Part shown: positions 28,001 through 38,654 of the stretch, one piece after another | Layout of the letters: every line of letters begins with the position of its first letter | How positions within the stretch are numbered: position 1 is the first letter of the stretch | Assembly: GCF_901933205.1 (NCBI RefSeq) | Contig: NC_044578.1 | Span: 12,176,501 to 12,240,500, forward strand | Origin: Camarhynchus parvulus | Lineage: Eukaryota; Chordata; Aves; Passeriformes; Thraupidae | Reading direction: 5' to 3' | Length of the DNA stretch: 64,000 nucleotides | The notes under the pieces: model-generated | What the model was told of the DNA's origin: nothing | Databases searched by the model: none | What the model saw: the letters and a program-made list of their open reading frames with translations, nothing else | Made by a program: the position numbers and the translations under genes

Positions 28001-31000
28001 GTCAGAGAAGTTAACACCATCGCTTTTCATTTAACCTTCGAGATGTATTTTTACTCTTATTTTTCTGTATGAGCACTTTAATGTACATATTCCCAACATG
28101 AATATATACCTAACTCTGACCAGATCCAGAAACTCTGCCTCCCACTCAGTATCTTGAGTTTAACTGACTACAGATATTTACATCTCTTTAGAACATGATT
28201 TTTTTTGACATTTTTGATTGGCAATTGAATATTTCAGAAATATTGGCCAACATAAAAGCCTCTAGGCCTTTACATATTATACAATTTTAGATGTGGAGAA
28301 GTATAGCCCTTTCTTCGATATGCATTAGCCCTGTGCATTTACTGTAGTCTAAATTGAGTTCAAACAGACTGATTTCTTTGAAGGTGGATATTTGCTAAAT
28401 CTGAACAGAATTAATTACAGCATTCAGAGACACAAGCTGAGTACTAGTATTATGACTCTTCAATGGGGCTTTTTGCCCTTTTTTAAATAAAAGCAAAGCT
28501 ATTAGATACAAAACTCTGAACCATATCATGAGGAATGTTTTAAGACAATGTTTAAAATAATTTTTCCACTTTACAAGTTCTGTATTTTCATGGGGGGAAA
28601 AAGAAGCACATCTGAATTTTAGTAAAACAGTCTCTCCTTCATAACAAAAAATTGAAACTGCCAACTTTTTTCTTTGTTTCCTTGCACATTCTAAGGCATC
28701 ACTGCTCTTCTGAATGAAAATAGACAGATATTGAAAGACTATTGAAGTTTCATCTAGTAATTTGAGAGTGAAACATTTTAATTGTCGACTATATTACTGG
28801 TTGGCAAGTGTAAGAGAGAGAAGCGTGTTTGTGCACAAGCCCATACATACAAGTCATAGAGGGAAAGAGGAATCTTTTCTGTACTCAAGTAACACAAAAT
28901 CCAAAGGCTTTAGTGAGACATATTACTTGGAAAACACTGCTTAGTCTGAAATCTCCTGAAAAATATAGTGATATATCTCTAGAGTTTGTTTATCTCCATC
29001 ACTTAGAACTCTGCAGCTGGTAATGCTCACGATCCTGCCTTGGGAAAACCAGCAAGGGAGTCTCCTCTTGGACAATGGAAAGGGTTACTCTGTGAGAACA
29101 CTGAAAGTTTAACAAATTTCCACTGATAATATCTATGCTGACATCATACACTGTTGTTCCACCCCACATCCATCTGCAGTGAAATAGGATTAGAAAAAAA
29201 ATTGGAAAAGACATGTGAGAACTGAGACCTGAAACTGTTGCCTAGTTATGGAAAGTTCTGCCATGTTTATTAATCTTTAAACCCTTAAAGCAGTTTTTAA
29301 ATTTTACCTCTTTAAATACTCCCAAGTCAGTCTGGCTGCACAGCAGCAAGGTTGTGTGTTAGCAGAAAAAAACTCATCCAAAATTCTTTTGTAATCCAAA
29401 CACAAACTCACACATGCTGCAGCACACTGCATTTTTGTGGTTTCATTTTTTTAAAGCTGAAGCTCAGAAATGCTCTATATGACCTGCATTGATTAGAACA
29501 AGTACTGCAGCATCTCAGCCTCTCTAGGCAGCGAGAGGAACATCTTTTCTCCACACCTGCAAGAGTGACAGGATGGCTTGCTTATGTTTCCTACCTTAGT
29601 GATCCAGCTGTGAGACTCATAAAGCAACCATTGAACCTCTTGCCTCTTTAGGAGCGCCACAATGTGCAGCTTCCTTTGTGTTGCCCATATGCCAGCAGTC
29701 TTTTTAAAAGCCACTCTTGCTCTTCTGCTGCTCATTGCAACAGACAGGAAGGTGATTTCAGGAGAGCTGCTCTGATTCCCACTGCTTTCAGTGAGAGACA
29801 AAGCATCTTCTCTCTCCTCTCTGAAAGAAGTACTTGGCAGAAACAGCAGACAAGATCTTAATCTGTGCTTCTTGGAATGGATTCTAGTACAGATCACATT
29901 CTCCCAATTAAAAACTGACAGAGTGAGAAAGTCTAACATTTTTCTGTGAAGGTATTTGGTAAAAAAAGGATATAAGATGGGGAAATACTAAACAATGAGT
30001 ACAATATCTCCAAGTCTATCAGAATTGCATCATTTGCCTTTGGCTGGTGCAGGATTTTTACTTTGCCCTGTGTTCAGCATCATACACAATAAAGGACATG
30101 AGGGCTCTAGATCCTTATTTTTTTTCATAACCACTATTGAGAGTGGGAGTTGTGCACATGTCCTTGACAAAGCTTGGAATAGAATAGTTTCACTTGTTAC
30201 CATTATTTCCTCAAGTTATTTCATGGACACTAATTAATATTCCAGCTACTTAAGCAATCCTGGTAAGGATCCCACTGCAAGGAAGTCTGTCTCCAAATTA
30301 CAAGATGAACTGAACACCCTTGTTCTTCCCGTTCAGCACCATTACAAAGTGACACTGAACACTGTTAATAAGTGTTCCTGTATCATTGTGTCTCTCGGCC
30401 ATCCTGCACAGAAGAATCTGCAGATGTTAAGTCCTTTTGTGCCCAAAGGTGGAGGAGAAGGATTTCAGGATACATTCATATTTCCAGAAGGGAAACATGT
30501 TACATACTTGGACTCAGCCTCAGCCCAAAGGAGGAGCCCTTAACGAGCATCACTCAGTGCTAAGTAGGCAAATAAAGTAAAAGGGACTATGACTGCTACA
30601 CTTGAGTCAGATGGATCTGTGTACATCTGCCCCAGGCGCCTCTGTGACAATGAGCAAAAGTTGACTCCAGACAAGGGCTACATGCTCATATCTGCACAGC
30701 CCTTTTCACGGCAATAGCATGGACCTGGCAGGAAGCATCCTAAGCAAAAGAAATAAACACCAGAGGGAGGAAGAAAAGCACAGTCACAAGCATCCCAGAT
30801 ATTCTGAGGTTAGGATGAATTTACAGGGCAGGACAGCCAGTGAGAAGAGAGACTGTGACCAGCCTGTGTGATGAAGGCATCTGTGAGAAGGGGCGGGGCA
30901 GAGGGCAGTGGTGCCCACGTTGTGTCACCACTTTAGGGGAAGTATGTAGGAAGGGGAAAACCGGTGCCAAAAGCACAAGTAGCACTGTCTATCCTGTGAC

Positions 31001-34000
31001 TAGGTCAATTAACAGCTCAGAAGCCAAAGCTCCTCATGCTGTACCCCCTTTCTTGGAGGTGCATGAGGCTACAGCCCAGATCAAAGAAAAAAGTGCATTG
31101 CAGAAGGGAGTTTTGAAATGTGGAGGACCCAGACAGAACGAATAATAAATAAAGTACACCTCAGAGGAAAAACTTTGAGTTTCTCCTCCAAGTTACAGGC
31201 AGCTGTCTGAAGTCAGTAGGACTAGTCTGTTTATAGCTGTGAGCAGAAAGCAGCCCTGTGTGCCCAGGCATTATCAGTCTTTTATTCAAGAACACAATAT
31301 CTGCTTGATAATGCATGCACTGTTTTGTTGTTCGTTGTCAGTGCACCTCCCAAAACAAGTTGTCCCCCTGTGGTTTTATAATCATGGGAATATTCTTGAT
31401 GGCCCTGTTAGACGGGTTTTATTCTGGCTCCAGACATCTTTGGAAAATAACCTATTGAATCACATCGGAAACCAGGGCAGAGTTGACTTCCTGGTGGACT
31501 CCAAACAATCCAAAGGCTCTCCTTGGAAAGCACAGCCTGTGCTCTGCTCTTTGTGCAATGCCACACTGCCCCGCAGCTGGGGTAATCAGCTCCATCTCAG
31601 CAGCTCCACCCCCACCGGAACAGGAGAGAAAATAATGATCTATTGTTCTAGGGGTTTATGGAAGAATTTTTTTTTTTTAATTTATTCTAGCCACTTTTAA
31701 GAGATAACAGTGAGCTGCTTGCTGAAATGCTTCCTTATTTGTGTGTTTATATCTTGTTAGCTAGAATGCCAAATCACAGCTGTGATTACCTGGTAAGCGT
31801 AGAAAAAATATCTGTTTTGGACAGTTTTTACTACTCTGAGGTGTGTCCTTGATGTTACATACAAAACAAATAAAAGCAAACACAAAACAAAAACAAAGAA
31901 ATCCAATAAAATCTCTCCTTTTCCTACTATCAGAAGAAGAAAAAAACATTTTCAACTATAAGGCAGTGCCAAATGGTTCAGCAGATTTCAGAGACTTCAA
32001 GACACTGACAGACTGCATCTCCTGCTGTTTACCAGAGGGATTTAAGGGTTTCTGTCTCTTAAAATAGCCATATTTTTCTCTTCCTGAGGGTCAAAACTTG
32101 CCACTTCTACACCGCTTTCAGTAGGTTTTTTCACTGTGCCATGCTCTGCCATGTCAAGGGACTCTGAAAAGGCTCTTGAGGTTCCTCTGTCTTAGGGTAA
32201 ATGGGGAGGATTGGTTGGATTCCTGCAAACATTGCCACCTGAAACAGTAAAATGCAAGGGGAAAACACTTTGTGTGGATTATTTCACTGCATAAAAACCC
32301 TTCAGCATATTCTAATGGCAATGTATCAAACTGGATTACATGAGTCATATTTACATTATATGATGTGACATTGTGACATATGACAGAGTACCTAAAAAGT
32401 CATTATGCCTCAAGAGCTTATAACCCAAAAGGAATTTTAAGGCATATTATTCAGCCATGCCCACCCACACCCTGCTATTATCTGCAATAGCAGGGGACTC
32501 ACTAGATGAATCAGATCTTAGAGACTCTTTCCATGTGCACAGGAAGCACTGATTAATTGGAACAGTGACAAAAAAGTCCCTTTACCAGGTAAACAGAATT
32601 CAGCAGTGGGATTTTACTTAATGAATAGTATACAGTTAAGTACTTCGATCCGTGGAGGTGAGAGGTGGAGAAAGCAGCTCATATCCAATTGCTTTCTCAT
32701 CTGCTGGAAGCTTGATATTATTAGCAGTTTCCTCCTTCAGTAGTCACCACAAATGTCAAATTTCGTGTCATGCAGTATTGCAGCGAGAGACCTCCTCAGA
32801 TTAAGAGAGAAGCAAGACAGGAATAGAGATCCTTACTCCATCTGGTTTCTCCATAAATATTCCATTTCCTCCCCCTGGACACCTCCCTCCTCCCAGCCCC
32901 TCACTGGCTCCCACTGTCCCACCCCAGTAAGCTCCTCTCTCACCCTCTCCCTTTATTTGGAGATCCTCATGGGGCTGGCACCTCTGGCATGCACCCAGCA
33001 AAGGCCCCTGGGTCTTTGGGGCATAGCTGCACCACAAAGCATACTGGATTTAAACTGTTCATCTACCTAAGCCTCAATTTATGATCTCTACAAATGCCTT
33101 TCAAATGACAGAACCTTTTATTTGTACCATCTTTGTTTGAAAAACAGGGAAAGATTGTCAGGGGCACAAAATGCTTCTGGCACCAGCTAGTCCTGCTGAA
33201 AGCCAAAGGGGCTTGGGCACAGAAGTCTTGTTAATGCCTTTGAAAAATCTCTTCCGTAATCTCATCAACACTAAAAAACTACAAAATAAACTCTGAATTC
33301 AAACATTGGCATCAAAGAAAAAAGAATTTATAGAATATGTGATGGCAGAAGACTTGATTTGACTGCAGGGGCAGCCAGCAGCTGTAGCTGACTGCCCTGT
33401 TTGACCTCATAATAATGTTTAAAACTCAAAAAACCACCTAAAAAACACCCTAAAAATAAAAAAAAAATCTGACTATGGACTTGAAAAAGAGAAAAAAAAA
33501 AAGGATGAAATAGACCTGAGGGAAGAAGGCAGCCTCAGAGGACACTGGTGGGATTCAGAGAGAAAAATCCATCATCGGTATTTATTCCATGCTTTAAGGA
33601 AACAAGGCCACTTTATGTTGTCCCAGGTGGTGATGCAGGAAGATGATAAAGGTGTCAGAGGCAGACCATTGCCTGGGGGCAGCAAAACAAGCAAGAGGCT
33701 CCTTGGCAAATTCCTTCTAACCTTTAAGGGTTAAGGGAATATCAAAATATAGAACTTATTCAAAAAACATCTAAAGGCAGCTGAGGAGAGCAGACACATG
33801 ACCATTTATGAGGAAGGGGACTGGTCCTCTACTGAATAAATCTAGAGCAGCTTCCCTGATATTTCATTCACTAGAGAAAGACAACATTTTCATCAAGGAA
33901 TTGATGTAATTTTATTTTAAAAACACACCAATAAAAGACTTGAACACAAACCAACCTCACCCTATTTTTTCAGAACTTAAATTTTCATTCTACAAGAGAA

Positions 34001-34903
34001 CAGTGTGTGTGGGTGACTAATAACAATCCAGCCATCTGGACTTCTCTCAGACAAACTCATGTTAATTCAAACTACCCAGGCAAAAAAAATAAAATATATA
34101 CTGCCTGCCTCAGAGCATTTGGGAAAGTGTTATGGTCTGCAGAACTGTCATGCACTGTCAGCAAGCAACAAACTTTAGAGCACCTTTAATGTTACACCAT
34201 AGTGCTGTTGTAGTTGACAATTAAAATAGTTAATGTGCAAGCTGGCCTTTAAGTGCTACACTAATCAAAATAATGGATTGCTTTTGTATGATGACCCCAT
34301 AGCTGGATCAGTCAGTGATCACTGGACAAAAAGCAATTTTTTTAATAGTGCCCAGTTGTGGCACTTGTAATTGTGTGTTTCTGTGGTGGTAATGAGGAAG
34401 GATGGGACTTTCACCAGGCTCATCGAGGGCTCGAGCACATTGGGATCTGGGCAGATATTATCTGGCTATTGTGGCTCCCACAGTATCATATCCAACCTCA
34501 TGGCCTTCCAAACCCAGAGGCAGCAAGAGGGATTTGGTCCTTTAGCATTTCCTCATTGCACCCACAGGCACACAGTGTTTCCAAACCCTCTTGCTAGAGA
34601 TATTTCTTGGCTATTTAGAGAAAGAGCTTTCCCCCGTGCCTACGTTTGTGTGGATTTATGGGGCATAAGGAATGATAGGGCTGAACTTCTTGGCCAGTTG
34701 TTCAAGGGCAAGTGGGAATTCGTGTTTTTCTCTCACTTACCTGTCTCCCACTTACATTCAGCAGCAAAAATAAATTCAGTGTATTCTCCTTGCCAAGAAA
34801 GATTAGTACACCTAAGAGTTGAAACCAGGGCAGATTGCATTTCAAGTAATTTCCCCTGCCCCCGTTCTCCCCCTGACTCCAGTTTTTTTTTTAAATTATT
34901 CAG
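16086..34903. other. Long stretch with no recognised gene
   Basis: I find no exon I would defend in this interval. GC-richer patches occur at about 23.7-24.4 kb, 27.3-27.5 kb, 30.8-31.1 kb and 31.4-31.6 kb, some with open frames of 100-170 codons. None shows both a good acceptor and a good donor in frame. The remainder is AT-rich with A-rich or T-rich tracts, for example 26641-26665 and 33420-33470. It is probably intergenic, or intron 5' of the gene inferred at 36-47.6 kb. Confidence 0.5.
26641..26665. repeat. Poly-T/CT tract
   Basis: Pyrimidine run of T with two C interruptions, followed by AAGCATGGG. It could be simple sequence or a - strand poly(A) remnant. No retroposed gene is recognisable beside it. 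Confidence 0.75.
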
Positions 34904-34977
34904 ATTAAAAATGAAATGCAGTTGTTACATTATGATAATATCAAACTCATTAACATTAGTCAGAAAAAATACAGGAG
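34904..34977 (+). CDS. Possible short exon, unidentified (weak)
   Basis: A 74-base block is preceded by a T-run ending ...AAATTATTCAG, a strong-looking splice acceptor, and followed by GGAG|GTAGCC, a moderate donor. The block is open in two of three frames. One frame reads IKNEMQLLHYDN... and leaves a phase-2 end; the other leaves a phase-1 end, which would join in frame to the block at 36066. It lies inside a 217-codon + strand open frame (34371-35024). The choice of frame is unresolved and the - strand is open too, so this may be chance. If real, it would be an upstream exon of the + strand gene that ends at 47.6 kb. No family recognised. Confidence 0.15.
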
Positions 34978-36065
34978 GTAGCCTGCCAAAAGCTAAGCCT
35001 TCACTTTTGCACTCATTCAAGTAAAGTTCATTGAAATGGGAATTCATCCCTTTACTCTGAATTAGAATTGAACTCCTGGTGTATTTAAAGAGCTGTACAA
35101 GCCATATTGGCACAGAAGATGCTTGTAGAAAAGTAGTATTCAACATAACCGCTTTATTACAATTTTAGTTCTGTGACATTGTAAAGAAAATTCCTTATTC
35201 AAGCTCAAGAACACCTAAGCAGGAACTTTGTGATGTTTATCAGTGGGTGGGCAGGTATGCTCCAGCTGCCAGTGTCTAGCACTACAGACCATAAACTTGT
35301 TAAGAAATATGTTGAAATATCTTATCACCATTTAGTACAGCTGGACTACATGTACAAAATCATAGATTGGTTGCTCATTTCCAATTCCCTTTCCAAGACA
35401 AATCCCATGGTTCCCCCTTGCCTACATCTTGCATTTTGTCTGAAAATAAGGCTCATCCCATTATAAATCAGAGAAAAGGAAGTTTTTTAGACAAAAATGC
35501 AATAACCTTCTAAAGTTTTTTTTATACAAGTTTCTATTTCTAGAGTTTAGGATTAATTTTTGCAGAACTTAACCAGGAAGGATGTAGCTCACAATCCCAG
35601 CATTTAATTACAGGGATAAACACTTCCATAAATTATTAATTCTTTCCTACGAAGAATTTTTGACCCCATGGACGACAATACCATAATTCTAGTTATTTCA
35701 TTATATCTGTCTATATCATCACCACCTATTATTTCCCTTCCAAAACGTTTATATAAAATTTATAATGTGATGAAAAGATCTTCCCCCTAATTTTTGTATG
35801 TAAATGTAAAATCTCGTCCATTTCCTCACAGTATTTGTTCTGTTTAATTGCATTTTAAATGAACATAAAATAACTACCCCAAAGACATCAGCATGCTCCT
35901 GCCAGGACTCTGCAGATTCTGCTGGCACGTGTTGAGAAGTTGCTGCTGCCTCTCAGATGTGAGCTGATCTTCACAGATAGCCTGTCCTGAGGGTGGGAGC
36001 AGAGCAGTCTTACAGGAAAGCTTTGGGGAGCTTGTCTCCCCTCCTCTTTTCTGATCTCTTTCCAG

Positions 36066-36382
36066 CATCAGAAAATGTAAAGCCCAGCAATGGCTTGGAG
36101 AAAAAGGGGGTTTTTCTGCCATCACCAGTTCCTCCTTCAGCCAAAACAACTTCAAACCGCACTGAAGACAGAGTCAGACAGAGTGGGTTTGCTGAAGCAA
36201 CTGCAGGCTCCAAGAGCAGTAATACTGAGAGCCCTGGCAGCCATTCAGCTGAAATAAATCTCAGAAAGAGAGAGCATAGAAGACAACACAAGTCTGAATT
36301 GATGTTCAGAGGTGTAGTGAGCAGCAGCGCTCCAAGCCCTCACCTGTGTTTGTCCCCGCAGGATTTGTCCAGGCTGTCTGTG
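36066..36382 (+). CDS. Candidate coding exon 1 of unidentified + strand gene
   Basis: Internal coding exon inferred by eye. It follows a pyrimidine-rich acceptor (CTGATCTCTTTCCAG) and stays open in the frame that begins with the last two bases of a codon. Translation starts SENVKPSNGLEKKG and is rich in Ser, Pro, Lys and Arg, with a basic stretch RKREHRRQHK in its second half. I see no known domain, signal peptide or membrane segment; it reads like a disordered region. The preferred donor is GTG|GTGAGC at 36382/36383, leaving phase 0; an alternative donor AGAG|GTGTAG after 36311 leaves phase 1. The frame remains open to 36694 (233 codons from a start at 35993), long for chance in AT-rich DNA. 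Several CpGs fall inside, unlike the flanks. Gene identity unknown; the opposite strand is also partly open, so certainty is limited. Confidence 0.42.
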
Positions 36383-38457
36383 GTGAGCAGTGAGTGCCAG
36401 CAGTTCCTGGAGTCTGGCTGCAATGAGGGCTCCAAATCCTACCTCCTTTGCCCTTTAATGATCATTAGGAAAATTCTTACATTTTCCGTTTGTAAGAGCT
36501 TTATGTCATTACATAATTTCAGAAAAATAACTCAATGGTCCTCACTTAGATATTTACAGAACCATAAAAGATTCCTAGTTTATACACAAATATATAGGGA
36601 TTATAAACCTCAGGGAAGGAGGACAGTTAAACCAAAAATCACCTTGCCCTGGGCAGATAGGTGTTTTGAGGTTGAAGGTGAATTTATTGGTTAAATAAGA
36701 CCCCTGAATTTGTCAAAGACCCAAGTAGTTCTCTGTAATTTTGTAAAAGACTAAATGTTTGGAGCACTTTAATAAATGCTGGTAAGAAGAAAACTCCACA
36801 CTTTTGAAGTTGGTTTTCTATATGAAATGTATCTAGTACGATTTAAATAAGAGATAAATCTTTTTTAGTAAAAGAGATGAATAAGAAAAGTACTGAGAAG
36901 AATAGAAAAGTATCAAGGAGATTTTCCAGTGACTTCTTATCCTGAAAGGGACATTTCTAGTTCTAGTCAAGAAATTAATTTGATCTATAGAACCTTTAAA
37001 ACTAATTTTAATTCTTCAGAACTTGAAATACATTAAATTATTTAAAGTATTAATATATGTTCACTTTTAGCAACATTTGAGATGGTTATCATCTCCTCTT
37101 CTTCAAACTTTCTGGCTTTTTTTCTTTGAACAGTACAAAAGGTTTCAGGCTGGATGTAGAAGTCAGCTTAGAGCCAGAGGGATAAGAAGTATATTCTATA
37201 ATGCACACCCTATATGGCAGAGCCTGGGTGGCCCAAAAAAAGAGCATACTACAATATTATCTCCTCCAGAGTAACAAGCCTTTAAAATTTGATTCAGTCC
37301 TTCACAGTTAAAAGGGTTAGAAATGTCAAATATCCTTATTTTATGCCAGAGTACCTTCCCCAACACACAACACTGAGAAAAACCAAACTGAGCAAAATAT
37401 CCAATAACTTAACACTGACTCCACTAAGTAAAAGCAATGCCAATATTTATCCACTGTGCTCTCTGGCAAGAAGGGGATCTTGACTCATGCTGCTCAAAGA
37501 CAAATATTAATAAAGATCTGAATTTCAGGCGCATGGGAAATTTCTGACTTTTCTCCCTGAATAATGATGGAAAGTTGTTTTCCTTCTTAAAGCATATTTA
37601 TACTTAAAATGGAAAAAAGAAATTCAGAAATAATGGTTTTGTTTTTTTTTAAAAAAACCAAATATCACATTCCAGCATCAAAATGTTAGGAATCAATTAA
37701 GCTAAGCAAAATGGGGTTGTTTCAGTAGGAATCTGTGTTACTGAAGTGCTATGCGCATCATTAACACACAAATGGTTTATTATTCCATTTTCCTTTTTCA
37801 GGATGGAACACGCCAAAAACCAATATAGAAAAAATGGTAGCATTAAAATATTGCAATTTACCTTATGTAAGATATTGTGGTAGCTCAAACTGACAGCTGT
37901 GTCAGCTTGATGAAAACCAAATGTTACTGGGTTTTGGCTCCTTTTCTCCCCCCTCAGTTTTGATCTATTGGACAAATTAGTTTGAAACAATGTATCAATT
38001 TTTCTACTAATAAACTAAAAATTCTGTAAAATCCCATTTTACTCAGAGAAATGTAGTTCCTCTGAATTACGGAGGAAAATAATTTCAATTAAAAAAATCC
38101 TTGGTGATTTTGCATTCACTGCACTTCAGTCCCAATTCTCCTTTCTGCCTCTGACTGTATTTGCCTTGCCATGCTAGCACCAAAATTGTGTTATTCAGCC
38201 CCAGTTCTGCACAATACGGAGGCAAAACTGTTAGGTGATACCTGGATTAGCTTCACATCTACATACTGGATTTACATTTGAGATGCTGCTTCTTCTGGGA
38301 TCACTCCTACATTTCTTTAAACATTTGATGACATTTTGCATCTCTTTCCTAGAGAAGCTTTCTCCCTTGGCTCCCTGTACAGAGGATGGACCAGTTCCTG
38401 CAGGTGTGAGCAGGCCCTGAAGAGTGAGCCTAGGTGTGTGACACTCAGGTTGCTCAG

Positions 38458-38654
38458 AATACACCGACTTTCATAGCAGAGGAGTTTCCAAGCGGGATTT
38501 GCGCTTGGCAGCAGCATCACACGAGGTTTAGACAGCCATATGATAAATCAAGTGTATCTTTTCAACAACCAAGTCCAGCACGTCACTCTCATGCTGCTGT
38601 GTTGTTACAGACATCAATATCACACACTCAACAGAGCCCAGTTGACATGCGAAG
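38458..38654 (+). CDS. Candidate coding exon 2 of unidentified + strand gene
   Basis: The best-supported exon of the chain. It ends CGAAG|GTAAGT, a near-perfect donor, and the frame is closed by TAA just inside the intron. It contains about six CpG dinucleotides in under 200 bases while the flanks have very few, which suggests coding constraint. The product is Gln/His/Ser-rich, with segments EEFPSGICAWQQHHTRF and SFQQPSPARHSHAAV, and no domain that I recognise. With the acceptor TTGCTCAG at 38457 the exon starts in phase 0, matching the phase-0 donor at 36382. Another acceptor, TTTCATAG at 38476, would start in phase 1 and match the alternative donor at 36311. It ends in phase 2. The acceptors are only fair, being short of pyrimidines. 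Confidence 0.48.

Noticed and set aside
29493..29939. 148-codon - strand open frame
   Set aside because: No splice borders of quality, no start context or poly(A) signal, composition unremarkable; likely chance.
31239..31700. 153-codon + strand frame
   Set aside because: No acceptor or donor pair, and it runs into a poly-T tract; not distinguishable from chance.
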